NCBI GenBank assembly: GCA_018388625.1
Contig: CP074402.1
Coordinates: 5,084,001-5,148,000, forward strand
DNA: 64,000 bases
Reading direction: 5' to 3'
Source: Nocardiopsis eucommiae
Lineage (GTDB): Bacteria > Actinomycetota > Actinomycetes > Streptosporangiales > Streptosporangiaceae
The translations under genes were made by a program, and so were the position numbers. The notes under the pieces were generated by a model. That model was given only the letters and a program-made list of their open reading frames with translations, searched no databases and was not told where the DNA came from. Each line of letters starts with the position of its first letter. The first letter of the stretch is position 1. Below are positions 18,748 to 32,347 of the stretch, in pieces.

Positions 18748-18761
18748 TAGGTTCACTATCG
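18748..18761 (+). promoter_or_regulatory. leaderless promoter for the 18761 gene
   Basis: TAGGTT at 18748-18753 matches the -10 consensus and ends seven bases before GTG 18761, with no Shine-Dalgarno between. Transcription would start at or next to the start codon. Confidence 0.55.
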
Positions 18762-19330
18762 TGCGACCCGCTCACGGCACGCTCCGACTCACACGCACGG
18801 CACTCCTCGCCGGCGCGTGCACCGGTCTTGCCTGGATGGGCCACAACATCGGGGCCGACAACCCCGCCGGGGCCTGGGGGTTCCTCCTGGCCACGGCCTT
18901 CCTGTACGGCCTCCTGTGGCGGTTCACCCGGATCATGCGGGGCTTCGGCGACATCTTCGCCGTGATGGCCCTCGCACAGGTCGCCCTGCACCTGATCCTC
19001 CAGCTGTCCGGCCCCGGGGTCGTCCCGATCGACCACGCCGGGCACGGATCCGCCTTCCTCGGCCTCGCGCCGGGCATGCTGTTCGCCCACCTGTGGGCGG
19101 CCCTGCTCACCTCCGCGCTGCTGGCCCACGGCGAGTCCGCGCTCTGGTCCCTCGTGACCGCCGTCGCCCGGGCCCTCCCGCGGCCGCCGCGCCTGCCCGA
19201 CCTGGCGTCCGTGGAGTCCGGGGCCGCGCCCGTCGCGCCCCCGTCCCCGACGCCCTCTCCCCCAGAGCCGTCGACGCACGGCCCGCGCGGGCCTCCCGGT
19301 TCGCCCGCGTTCCGCCCGGCCCTCCCGTAA
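18761..19330 (+). CDS. histidine-containing polytopic membrane protein
   Basis: About 189 residues with four or five hydrophobic segments (LTRTALLAGACTGLAWMGH; FLLATAFLYGLLW; AVMALAQVALHLILQL; MLFAHLWAALLTSALLAH) and a proline-rich tail. Several histidines sit in or near the segments (MGHNIG, PIDHAGHGS). GTG 18761 is preferred over the open-frame start at 18560 because a leaderless -10 sits just upstream. It precedes a CopC-like gene, which suggests a role in copper or metal handling; that is inference and I do not recognise the family. Confidence 0.7.
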   Translation: MRPAHGTLRLTRTALLAGACTGLAWMGHNIGADNPAGAWGFLLATAFLYGLLWRFTRIMRGFGDIFAVMALAQVALHLILQLSGPGVVPIDHAGHGSAFLGLAPGMLFAHLWAALLTSALLAHGESALWSLVTAVARALPRPPRLPDLASVESGAAPVAPPSPTPSPPEPSTHGPRGPPGSPAFRPALP

Positions 19331-19440
19331 CCCCCGGTTCCGGCGGTCGAGGCGGTCCCACCGAAGATCCCGGACGAGCACCGGTCCCCGACCCGTGCCC
19401 GCCGGGCGCGAACCGCACCCGAACGGTCTGAGAGAAGATC

Positions 19441-20058
19441 ATGAGAAGAATCCGTACCGCGGCCCTGGTCGCCCCCTTCGCCGCCGCGCTGCTGCTGGCT
19501 CCCGCCCCCGCCTTCGCCCACGACGTGCTGATCGCCTCCGACCCGGAGGACGGCGCCGCCCTCGACGCCGCCCCCGAGGAGGTCACGCTGACCTTCAACA
19601 ACGCCCCGATGGCGGGTGGCAGCGGCAGCGCGATCGTCGTGACCAGCCCCGAGGGCACGGAGATCCAGGAAGGCGAGCTGACCTTCGACGGCACCGACGT
19701 GTCCGTCGCCCTCGCGACACCCACCGAGGCGGGCGAGTACGGCCTCTCGTTCCGGGTGGTCTCCTCGGACGGCCACCCCATCCAGGACACCCTGAGCTTC
19801 TCGCTGTCCGAGGAGGCCGTCGCGGCCGCCGCCCCGGAGGAGACCGAGGAGGAGCCGGCCGCCGCCGAGGAGGAGGCCCCCGAGGAGGCCGCCGACGAGA
19901 CCCCCGCCGCGGAGGAGACCGCGGCCGAGGAGGGCGGGACCTCCCCGCTGATGGTCCTGGCCGGCGTGGTCGTGGCCGTCGCGGCCATCGGCGCGGTCGT
20001 GCTCGTGGTCGTGCGCTCGCGCAACCGCCCCGGCTCCGGTGAGGGCTCCCAGAAGTAG
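19441..20058 (+). CDS. CopC-domain copper resistance lipoprotein-like protein, membrane anchored
   Basis: 205 residues. A signal peptide (TAALVAPFAAALLLAPAPAFA) releases mature HDVLIASDPEDGAALDAAP, whose first residue His is the copper ligand position of CopC proteins. The CopC beta-sandwich (EVTLTFNNAP, VVSSDGHPIQDTLSF with the second His) is followed by a long Glu/Ala-rich linker and a C-terminal helix (MVLAGVVVAVAAIGAVVLVVV). Likely binds copper outside the membrane. There is no fused or adjacent CopD; the preceding membrane gene may fill a partner role. Confidence 0.85.
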   Translation: MRRIRTAALVAPFAAALLLAPAPAFAHDVLIASDPEDGAALDAAPEEVTLTFNNAPMAGGSGSAIVVTSPEGTEIQEGELTFDGTDVSVALATPTEAGEYGLSFRVVSSDGHPIQDTLSFSLSEEAVAAAAPEETEEEPAAAEEEAPEEAADETPAAEETAAEEGGTSPLMVLAGVVVAVAAIGAVVLVVVRSRNRPGSGEGSQK

Positions 20059-20063
20059 CGGAA

Positions 20064-20107
20064 CGCCGGAGGGGCCCGCACGCTTCGGCGTGCGGGCCCC
20101 TCCGGCG
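20064..20107. terminator. strong bidirectional terminator
   Basis: Perfect 20-bp stem, 20064-20083 with 20088-20107, and a TTCG loop. It lies between convergent copC-like and PP2C genes. Confidence 0.85.
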
Positions 20108-20119
20108 GTCAACGGACCG

Positions 20120-20881
20120 TCACCGTCTCCTGGCCAGGAGGATGCTGATGTTGTCCTTGCCGCCGGCCTCCATGGCGGCCTGCCACAGGGCGTGCACGGC
20201 GGCCTCGTCGCTGCCCGCCTCCGCGATCATCCGCTCCATCTCCTCCGGCAGCACCAGGTCCGACAGACCGTCGCTGCACATGAGCCAGGCGCTGGGGTCG
20301 GCGGCGTCGTCCCGTCCCACATGGGGGACCATCGACCCGCCGGAGCTGCCGCCCAGGGACTGGGTGATGAAGTTGGTGGTGACGGGGCGGCCGTCCTCAG
20401 AGGGAGGGAGGGCCGGGGAGTCGTCCTCGGAGAGCTGGCGCAGGTGGCGGCCCTCCAGACGGTAGGTGCGGGAGTCACCCACGTTGAACCAGAAGTTGCC
20501 GTCGCTGTTGAGCAGGACGCCGGCGACCGTGGTCCCCATGCCGGAGAACTCGGTGTGCTGAAGCGCGTGGTCCTTGATCTCCTCGTCGATGTTGGTGAGG
20601 AGCTGGGCGATCTCCTCCGGGCCGTTGAGGCGCGGCCCCATCTCGGCCATGCGGTGCACCGCGTGCTCGGAGGCGATCTCTCCGGCGGCCTGGCCGCCGA
20701 TCCCGTCCGCGACCGCGAGGATGACCGGTTCACTCACCGGCAGCACGCAGCGGACCGGGGAGGTCATGTTCGCGCTGGCGACGGTGAGAGCACCCATGAC
20801 CACGGAGTCCTCGTTGGCGGGGCGGATAGCGCCCCGGTGCGTGAGGGCCGTGACAATGACTTCCCCACCAGCGACACCCAT
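20120..20881 (-). CDS. PP2C-family serine/threonine phosphatase
   Basis: About 253 residues. PPM motifs are present: RPANEDS (motif 1), VADGIGGQAAGEIAS (motif 2, metal Asp and DG), GTTVAGVLL, GDSRTYRL, LMCSDGLSDLV (DG) and GGKDNISILL (D-N). These assemble a two-metal centre that dephosphorylates Ser/Thr-phosphorylated proteins. ATG 20881 is chosen because GGGAGGAAG precedes it; the open frame to 21004 adds a non-conserved tail. No signal or membrane segment, so cytosolic, unlike PstP. Kinase partner not in the window. Confidence 0.9.
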   Translation of the reverse strand: MGVAGGEVIVTALTHRGAIRPANEDSVVMGALTVASANMTSPVRCVLPVSEPVILAVADGIGGQAAGEIASEHAVHRMAEMGPRLNGPEEIAQLLTNIDEEIKDHALQHTEFSGMGTTVAGVLLNSDGNFWFNVGDSRTYRLEGRHLRQLSEDDSPALPPSEDGRPVTTNFITQSLGGSSGGSMVPHVGRDDAADPSAWLMCSDGLSDLVLPEEMERMIAEAGSDEAAVHALWQAAMEAGGKDNISILLARRR

Positions 20882-21730
20882 ACGCCCTTCCTCCCGTTTC
20901 ATCGGCCGTGGCCGGTTGCCCGGCGTCTGGCGCCGGGCCTTGGTCGAGTCCCGTACATCGTCTGGATTCTGTAACCGTACCGAGCCACCGCCGGAGTCGG
21001 TCAAAATCCGCGTACATCATGGCGGAAAACACCCGGATATGCAGTTCCCGCACCGGTTTTCGCCGCCAAAAGTGTTGTGGCGGTTGATCCTGGGACGTGT
21101 GTGGTGCCGTCGTTCGGTTCGGGTCTGACAGTAGCGGTGCCGGGGACCTCCCGACAGGGCCCACCGCCAGGTTCGGCCAACCCGCAGACCAGAGGCCCCG
21201 TACGGGTCCGGTCCCACGGCTCCCCGACCCGCGCCGGGCACCCCGTGCCGTCCCGAAGGCGATCGGCGCCACGTTGTCGGTTCCGTGAGGGTCTGGCAGA
21301 ATGGACCCGTTGGGTGTCTAAGACGCAGACACACACGACCGCCCCGGGCGGTGCCCTGACCTCCTCAGGTGCCCCGGTGGCTCGAACTCCCTTTCGACGG
21401 TCGTTTGGTGTGGTCTCATGCGTCCTTCCCTTCCTCTCTTCTCCTCTCCGGTCTCCACCGTCCGTGCGCGCCGCGTACGCGCGGCGCTCCGTGCCGCCCG
21501 CCATCCCCCTCCACCGGGCCCCGATCCCGGACGCGTCCTCCGCTGAACCGTCCGCCACGATCCCCCGGTCCCGCCGCCCCGTACCCGGGCGGCACCGGCG
21601 CCACCGCGGCCGCCGGCGACGGACCCACCGCGCAAGCCCCGCCCGGGAGGATTCCGACTCCCCGCTCCGGAGTCCCACCGGGCCCATCCACGACGGACAC
21701 CACGGCGGTGTCCAAGGAGTCCAAAGCCCA
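20882..21730. other. 850-bp intergenic region
   Basis: No protein-like frame. Its main readable feature is the promoter at 21274-21302, which would give the glycosyltransferase a leader of about 420 nucleotides. Open frames through 21370-21730 are Pro/Arg/Ser-rich shadows. Confidence 0.45.
21274..21302 (+). promoter_or_regulatory. sigma-70-like promoter TTGTCG-17-CAGAAT
   Basis: -35 TTGTCG at 21274-21279 and -10 CAGAAT at 21297-21302, spacer exactly 17 bases, pointing towards the glycosyltransferase. Confidence 0.45.
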
Positions 21731-23003
21731 GTGAAGATCGCCATGGTCGCCGAACACGCCAATCCCCTCCCCGCTCACCGGGGCGAACCGGCCTGCCCCG
21801 CGAGCCTGCACGTGTGTGCCCTGTCCCGCCAGCTCGCCAAGCGCGGGCACCGGGTGACCGTCTACGTCCGCCGCAGTGACCCCGACCAGCCCGACGGCCG
21901 CACCCGCATGGCGCGCGGCGTCTCGGTCGCCTACCTCGACGCGGGGCCCGCCCGTCCGCTCTCGGAGGACGAGCACGCCGAGCACACCGGCGCCTTCGGC
22001 ACCGCGCTCGCCGCCGTGCTCGACGAGGACGTCCCCGACGTCCTGCACGCCATCGGCTGGACCAGCGGTCTGGCCGCACTGCACGCCCAGGCGCACAGCG
22101 AGAAGGACCAGAGCGGGACCCCGATCGTCCAGACCTTCCACTCGCTCAACGCCAGCGAGCAGCGCTCCGGCCTGCCCGACCGGCCGGACCGCGCCCGCAT
22201 GGAGACGATCCTCGCCGCGCGCGCCGACCACGTGCTGGTCAACTCCACCGACCAGCAGGGGAGCTGGCCCGCCTGCGCGTGCCCCGCCACCACGTGAGCG
22301 TCGTGCCGTTCGGCGTGGACCCCGACCACTTCAGCGTGGAGGGCAGCGCCTCCGCCGAGCCGTGGCACTCCCGCCGCGAGGAGCGCGCCCGACTGGTCTC
22401 CGTGACCTCCCTGACCGAGGCGGGGGCGCCCGGCGTCTGGTCGAGTCGATGGTCCGCCTGCCCGAGGCCGAGTTGGCGCTCGTCTCCACGGCCGAGGACC
22501 AGGAGGTCGCCCTGGACGAGAACGCCCGCGGGATCGAGCTGCTCGCCAAGGAGCTCGGCGTGGACGACCGCGTGCACCTGACCGGTCCGCTGGAGCGCAA
22601 GGAGCTCCCGCGCCTGCTGCGCTCGGCCGACGTGTTCGTGTCGGCCGCGTCCTACGACCCCTACGGCGGCGCGGTCCTGGAGGCCATGGCCTGCGGACTG
22701 CCCGTGGTGGCCACCGCCACCGGCGCGGTCCCCGGGGCGGTCCTGCACCGCACCAGCGGGGTCCTGATGCGCTTCGGCCGTCCCGACGAGGTCGCCCGCT
22801 CGGTACGCGCCGTGCTGAACACGCCCACCATGAGCACCGCCTACGGGATCGCCGCGGTGGACCGCGCCCGTTCCCGGTTCACGTGGCAGCGGATCGCCAT
22901 CGAGACGGAGCTCGCCTACGAACGTTCCCGTCCACAGCTGGCCGCGCGCGACGAGATCGAGGAGGATGAGGCGGACCTCCTCCTGTCCGGTTCCCCCAAC
23001 TGA
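21731..23003 (+). CDS. GT4-type glycosyltransferase, two frameshifts
   Basis: Retaining GT-B glycosyltransferase. The N-terminal domain begins VKIAMVAEHANPL and includes LHVCALSRQLAKRGHRVTVYVRR; the C-terminal nucleotide-sugar domain has LLRSADVFVSAASYDPYGGAVLEAMACGLPVVAT, the E-x7-E-like donor motif. One G is missing at 22258-22261 and another at 22422-22426; with both restored the sequence reads continuously from VNSTDQQG through PRHHVSVVPFGVDPDHF to RLVESMVRLPEAELALVS. GTG 21731 has AAGGAG upstream. Seventeen bases separate it from the next gene. Acceptor unknown. Confidence 0.85.
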
Positions 23004-23020
23004 ACGGTCCGCCCACACCG

Positions 23021-23997
23021 ATGACCTTCGAACACCAGGGACTCCTCTTCCGCCATGAGAGACGGTTCCACGACGTGGCGTCGGAGCGGCTGCGATCCGC
23101 CGTCCGCGCCGACGCCCACGTCGTGCTCTCCGTCGCCGACCCGACCCCGCTCCTGAACGGGCTCGACCGGCACGAGCGAGGCAGGGTGGAGGTCATCGGG
23201 AGGGACGACCTCTACGAGGCCCCTGGGCGCACTCTGGCCGCCCTGCACCGCTTGGCCCTCCTCCACGGCCCGGGAGAGGTGAGCGTCGTGGCCGAGCCGC
23301 CACTGGCGCCGCTCGTCCACGGACCCACGATGGAGCTGCGCGAGTGGCACCGTCTGGAGTCGGTGTTGAGCACCGCGTTGGCGCCGATGCGCATGCGGAT
23401 GCTGTGCGTGCACGACGAGCGCTCCCTGGGGCCGGGGGTGCGGGCCGCGATACGGGCGACGCACCCGACGCTCGTGGGCGAGGCGGGCCCGCGACCCAAC
23501 CCCGCGTACCGCGGAACGGAGGCCTTCGGCCAGCGGCCGCTCGCGCCGGAACCGCTCTCCGTGCGGGGACCGGTGCACCGCCTGGAGATCGGGCAGTCGC
23601 TCCCCGGCTGCGCGAGGAGATCGCGTCGCTCGCGAGCGCGGTCGGTCTGCCTCCGAGCCGCGTGGACAGCATGGTCGTGGCGGTGAACGAGCTCGCGGCG
23701 AACGTGCTCGAACACGGCGCGGGCAAGGGCAGCGTCCACCTGTGGCGGGCGCCGGACCGGTGGGTGTGCGACGTGTTCGACGAACACGGCGACCTCAGCG
23801 ATCCGCTCGCCGGATACCGCCCGGCCGACACGCTCAGGTCGCGCGGCTACGGGCTGTGGATCACCCGGCAGACCTGCGACTTCCTGGAGATCTGCGGCAG
23901 CGGCGAGGGGTCGCTGACCCGGCTCCACTTCGTCGATCCGACGCGCGCGGACTCGGGCCGCACGGGGTGCGGCCGGAGTGCCGGGGTCAGCCCTTGA
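23021..23997 (+). CDS. MEDS-domain plus HATPase anti-sigma-type regulatory kinase, frameshifted
   Basis: About 325 residues. The N-terminal 190 residues (RHERRFHDVASERLRSAV; DLYEAPGRTLAALHRL) resemble the MEDS sensory domain. The C-terminus is an RsbW-like HATPase_c_2 domain with the N-box MVVAVNELAANVLEHGAG and G-box RGYGLWITRQTCDFLEI. One C is missing at 23602-23605; restoring it joins the halves as GQSLPRLREEIASLASAVGLP. Such proteins bind a sigma factor and a STAS antagonist in turn; a STAS gene faces it, overlapping by 11 bases at the 3' ends. ATG 23021 has no clear Shine-Dalgarno. Confidence 0.8.
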
Positions 23998-24333
23998 GCG
24001 TGTCCACGGCGTTGTCCGTGCTCGCGTCGATCGGGATGACCTGGTCGATACCGGCTATCACGAACAGGCGGTTCACCTGCTGCTGCGGTTCGGTGACGAC
24101 GAGTCCGAGCCCGAGGTCACGGGCCTGACGGAAGGCCGAGACCAGCACCCCGATGCAGCGGGAGTCGCAGAAGCCCACCTTGGCCAGGTCCACCACCACA
24201 CCGACGGGCAGGGGTGCGGACAGCACCTCGTCCAGAGCCTCCGCGAGCGCGGGCGAGGTGACCGCGTCCATCTCCCCACGGGTGTCACGACGACGACGCC
24301 ATCCTCGCGGCGGATCGAGATGTCTGACGTCAC
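23987..24333 (-). CDS. STAS-domain anti-sigma factor antagonist, frameshifted
   Basis: About 115 residues from GTG 24333, which follows AAGGAG. It opens MTSDISIRREDGVVVVTPVGEMDAV once the C missing at 24274-24277 is restored, and continues GVVVDLAKVGFCDSRCIGVL. At the position of the phospho-serine of SpoIIAA proteins (normally DSSG) it reads CDSRC, so one Ser is kept and the context is altered. It overlaps the convergent MEDS/HATPase gene by 11 bases; the two are plausible partners. Confidence 0.8.
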
Positions 24334-24494
24334 GCTCGGTTCTCCTTGTCGTTCGCGTGCACCGTGGGAGCTCGACGCACCCCGGGCGGACCGACCGCCA
24401 CCGCGTACCGCGACGGCCCCGAACCCTCATCATGACGGCTCACTGTCACGCTCGGGACTCGGAGTGACCTCGACACGTAGGCGAACCCGCCGCC

Positions 24495-25265
24495 TCAGCG
24501 CCCGTCTGGCCTCGGACGGCGCGACCTCTGCGGTCCGGTGTTCTCCGCGACGAGGTCCCGGGCCACGTCCACGACCTTCTTCCGGTTACGCTGCGCGACC
24601 TGCCGCAGTGCCGCGAAGGCGGTGTCGGCGTCACAGCCCCGGGCGTGCATGATGATGCCCTTCGCCTGGTCGATCACGGTGCGCGCGGACATCGCACGGC
24701 GCATGTGGGCGGACTCGCGGGCGGCGTCGGCCCGGCGGTCGGCCGTGTTCAGGGCCATCGCCGCGTGCTCGGCCAGCAGGGCGGTGAGCTGGGAGACGAC
24801 CTCCTCGTCGAAGGCGTCGGCGCGCCCGGAGTGCACGCCGAACGTAAGGATGCGGTCCTCGTCACCGTCGTCCCCGGACAGCTTGCTGGGCTGGGTGACG
24901 GAGGAGCGGTCGCCGCACTGGACCGCCATGCTCGTGTACCGGGGCCAGCGGTGTTCCCGCAGCACGTCCGCGACGCGGACCTGGGTCATCTCCCGGACCG
25001 CCTCCACGGTGGGGCCCTGGTCGGTCGTGTACTGGTGTTCCAGGGCCTCCGCGAGGTCGGAGTGCGAGGCGCCGTAGTCGGTGACCACGTGCCGGATGGA
25101 GCCGTCCCGGCCCACCACCTCGCGCCAGACCACCACGAGCGCGGCCGAGCAGCCGGGCACCCCGAGGGAGGCGGCCCGGCTCATCTGGTCCAGGGCGCGT
25201 TCGAGGGTGGTGTGCTCCTCCTGCCCCAACGCACCGATGTCACGGGCGAGGTGTTCGATCCACAC
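24495..25265 (-). CDS. GAF-ANTAR RNA-binding antiterminator-type regulator
   Basis: 256 residues from GTG 25265 (GGAGGAGG eight bases upstream). The N-terminal GAF domain (ALDQMSRAASLGVPGCSAALVV through DRILTFGVHSGRADAF) is followed by a C-terminal ANTAR three-helix domain, MSARTVIDQAKGIIMHARGCDADTAFAALR, with the conserved AKG and the alanine/phenylalanine pattern. ANTAR domains bind paired hairpins in nascent RNA and prevent termination. Divergent from the PAS/GAF gene at 25398, sharing a 130-bp promoter region. Confidence 0.88.
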   Translation of the reverse strand: MWIEHLARDIGALGQEEHTTLERALDQMSRAASLGVPGCSAALVVVWREVVGRDGSIRHVVTDYGASHSDLAEALEHQYTTDQGPTVEAVREMTQVRVADVLREHRWPRYTSMAVQCGDRSSVTQPSKLSGDDGDEDRILTFGVHSGRADAFDEEVVSQLTALLAEHAAMALNTADRRADAARESAHMRRAMSARTVIDQAKGIIMHARGCDADTAFAALRQVAQRNRKKVVDVARDLVAENTGPQRSRRPRPDGR

Positions 25266-25397
25266 AGTCCGAACCTCCTCCGACGATTCCCGGCTCCCCT
25301 CTCCAAAGGTAACCTTCGGGGGACCCTCGACCGGACCGGCCGGGTGTTCGGGCCCGTCGCCGGCGGGACGTCCTCGACGATGACCGGGAGATCGTGC

Positions 25398-26550
25398 GTG
25401 CCGGAGAAACTCGCCAGACTGCAACGGGAGATCGCCGCTCTGAGTGAGCGCATCAGCGCCCTGCGCAGTACGCACGCCATGTACCCCGACGACGCCCGGG
25501 GCACCGCCGAGGCCGCCCTGGCCGAGCTGGAGTACGCCGAACGCCTGCTGGAGTCCGCCGGGTCGGAACTGGCCCGGTCGCACAGCGAACCCCCGAGCCA
25601 CGCAGACCTGCCGACGAGGGCGACCGCGCCCTGCTGCGCGCGGTGTTCAACGAGCTCAGCGTGCCCGTGGTGCTGCTCGACCACGACGGCTACGTCCGCA
25701 GGATCAACGGGGCCGGGGCCACCCAGCTGGGCAGTGCGCCCGGCTACCTCACCGGCAAGCCCTTCACGCACTTCGTGGACCTGCGCAAGCGGGCCGCCAT
25801 GCAGTCCTGGCTGGCCGCCGTCCTGCGCGGGGACGGTCCGGCGCACCTGGAGTCGAGGCTGGCCCAACGCGGCTGGGCGGAGGACGTGCACCTGACTCTC
25901 ACCCGCCTGGAGCTGCCCACCGAGGCGCAGCCGCTGGTGCTGGTGGCGATGTCACCGCCCATGAGCGGGACTGAGGAGGAGGGCCCCGCCCCCTGGAGTC
26001 CGAGGTCGAGGACCAGGTGGTCGTTCTGGCCGCGCGGCGGCTGGACGTGCTCACCCGGATGACCCGGCTGCTGCTGCGCGGCACCACCCCGACCCGGGAC
26101 CTGGCCCTGACGGACGCCGCCGACCTCCTGGCCGACTCGTACGCCGACTGGGTGATCATCGACGTCTGCGACCTGCCCGAGGGTCCACGGGCGGCCCGCC
26201 GCGCGGCCGTGGTCGGCCCCGCCGACGCCCCCGAGGGGCAGCGCGAGGAGGTCGCGGGGCTCACCCCCGGCGACTCCGACATCCCCGGCGAGGTGCTGGG
26301 CCGGGGCCAGTCCCTGCTCTTCCCCCTGATCGAGGACGAGACGGTCCTGGGCCACTCGGGGAGCGGCGCGCCCCTCCTGTCGGCCCTGGGCGCGGGTTCG
26401 CTGCTGTCCGTCCCCCTGAGGGGCAGCCGTGGCGTACGCGGAGCCCTCACCCTGATCCGACGCAGCAACCGGGGCAGCTTCCGCCTCGCCGACCTCGGAC
26501 TCATCGAGGAGATCGGCGAGCACATCGGGCTGGCGCTCCCGGCCCGCTAG
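25398..26550 (+). CDS. PAS and GAF domain sensory protein, two frameshifts
   Basis: About 385 residues. A short N-terminal coiled coil (KLARLQREIAALSERISALRS) leads to a PAS domain (FNELSVPVVLLDHDGYVRRI; GYLTGKPFTHFVDLRKR) and a GAF domain (LLLRGTTPTRDLALTDAADLL; GSLLSVPLRGSRGVRGALTLI). No kinase or output domain follows, so it probably works by protein-protein contact. Frame is restored by one C at 25611-25612 and one at 25989-25993. GTG 25398 has GGGAGA six bases upstream; ATG 25380 is the alternative. Ends 21 bases before the palindromic element. Confidence 0.75.
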
Positions 26551-26571
26551 AGGTGTTGGCTGTGCTTGTTG

Positions 26572-26925
26572 TGCATCTCCGCTTCGCTTCGATGCGTGTT
26601 CGGGCGCCCGGAAAGGCAGGAACCTTCGGCACCTGCGGTGTGATGGCTCGTTCCTCGCAATCCCACCTCCGGCACCTCCAGAACCCTGCCGGCGCCCGAA
26701 CGAAAGCACCCCCTGGTGGCCTCGGGCCCTGAGCGGGACTCACGACTGTGGTGGACGTGAGTCCCGCCCACACACCTCCACCACAGGGGGTACCCGTTCG
26801 GGCGCCGCCAGGGTTCTGCAAGACGAGTCAAGCCGCCAGCGAGGAACGAGCCAGGCACAGACGAGGATGAAGAACAGCTGGCTTCTTAGGCGCCCGAACA
26901 CGCATCGAAGCGAAGCGGAGATGCA
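26572..26925. repeat. 354-bp nested palindromic element with 37-bp perfect terminal inverted repeats
   Basis: Terminal repeats 26572-26608 and 26889-26925 are perfect inverted copies of 37 bases, starting TGCATCTCCGCTTCGC. On the same axis (about 26748) lie further inverted blocks: 26645-26658 with 26838-26851 (14 bases), 26678-26702 with 26795-26819 (about 24 bases, one mismatch), and 26733-26744 with 26755-26766 (12 bases). GTTCGGGCGCC or its complement occurs four times at near-equal spacing. No protein frame fits. It lies between convergent genes and could be a MITE-like element, a very large bidirectional terminator, or a structured RNA. Confidence 0.85.
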
Positions 26926-26936
26926 AAGAAGTGCTT

Positions 26937-27575
26937 CTACTCCGGCCCGTGCAGCGTGTCCACCAGGGTGGACAGCCGTGAGGCCGACCGGTCGACCCTG
27001 CGGACGGCGTCCACGAGCGGCTGGTCGACCTCCTGGTAGTTGTCGACGATGTGCTCGCGCAGGGCGGCGAGGTCGGTCTGGACCTGGCGGGAGCGCTGGG
27101 CGAGCTGTTCGGCCAGGACCCGGCCGGGTTCGCCGGTCTCCTGGTTGAGGACCCGCTGGAGCGACCTGGCCTGTTCGCGCATCTGTGCCTTGAGCTGGTG
27201 CAGCTCCACGAACACCTCGACCTTGGAGCGCAGCACCCACGGGTCGAACGGTTTGATCAGGAAGTCCACCGCGCGTGACGAGTAGCCGCGGAAGACCTGG
27301 TGCCGATCGACTTCCTGGGCGGTCAGGAAGATGATCGGCACGTCCTTGGTCTTCTCGCGCTGCTTGATGTGCGCGGCGGTCTCGTACCCGTCCATGCCCG
27401 GCATGATCACGTCGAGCAGGATGACCGCGAAGTCGGTGCCCAGAAGGTGCTTCAGCGCCTCCTCACCGGAGTTGGCCCGGACCAGGTTCTGGTCGAGGGA
27501 CGTGAGGGCCGCCTCCAACGCGATGAGGTTCTCGTCGCGGTCGTCGACGAGAAGGATGTTGGCCTTCTGAGTCAC
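26937..27575 (-). CDS. osaB: response regulator with C-terminal coiled coil, OsaB-like
   Basis: 212 residues. REC domain at about 1-125 with acidic pair in LLVDDRDEN, phospho-acceptor Asp in VILLDVIMPGMDG, Thr in FLTAQ and Lys in LIKPFD. The C-terminus is a long helix (ELHQLKAQMREQARSLQRVL) rather than a DNA-binding domain. This matches the Streptomyces coelicolor OsaB type, needed for osmoadaptation and encoded next to a HAMP-repeat hybrid kinase. It begins six bases after osaA ends, so the two form an operon. Confidence 0.85.
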   Translation of the reverse strand: MTQKANILLVDDRDENLIALEAALTSLDQNLVRANSGEEALKHLLGTDFAVILLDVIMPGMDGYETAAHIKQREKTKDVPIIFLTAQEVDRHQVFRGYSSRAVDFLIKPFDPWVLRSKVEVFVELHQLKAQMREQARSLQRVLNQETGEPGRVLAEQLAQRSRQVQTDLAALREHIVDNYQEVDQPLVDAVRRVDRSASRLSTLVDTLHGPE

Positions 27576-27581
27576 TGCTGG

Positions 27582-32003
<4,422 letters not shown>

Positions 32004-32347
32004 GAACCCCTCCTCAATCCCGCACGTCTTCTCGGCCACCGAACGCGCACGGCCCACGGTGAAAGGGCCCCGCGCGCGTCGCGCGCACGGGACTCTGGGG
32101 GCGCACGTGCCTCACGCGCGCCCCTGGTGACATCCCGTCACGCTACCGTCGCGGAATACCACCCGAAAGAAGCGGATGTGTCGTCTTACACTAACTGCCT
32201 GAGCCAAAGCGCACAGGAGTGTTGGCCATGTTGCCCTTTCGCTCATGGCTGACCGACCCCGGGGCAGGCCCGGGCACGCCGTTCCCCTGAGGGGTCACGG
32301 AAGGTTCGGGGTGGTTCGGGGTTCCCCGGGAGGACGGCACGCGTATC
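32004..32347. promoter_or_regulatory. osaA-osaC divergent promoter region
   Basis: 344 bases without a gene between two divergent stress-signalling genes. An AT-richer stretch at 32150-32200 contains TACACT near 32187 as a possible -10 towards osaC. I could not fix either promoter or find a clear sigma-B-type box. Confidence 0.35.
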
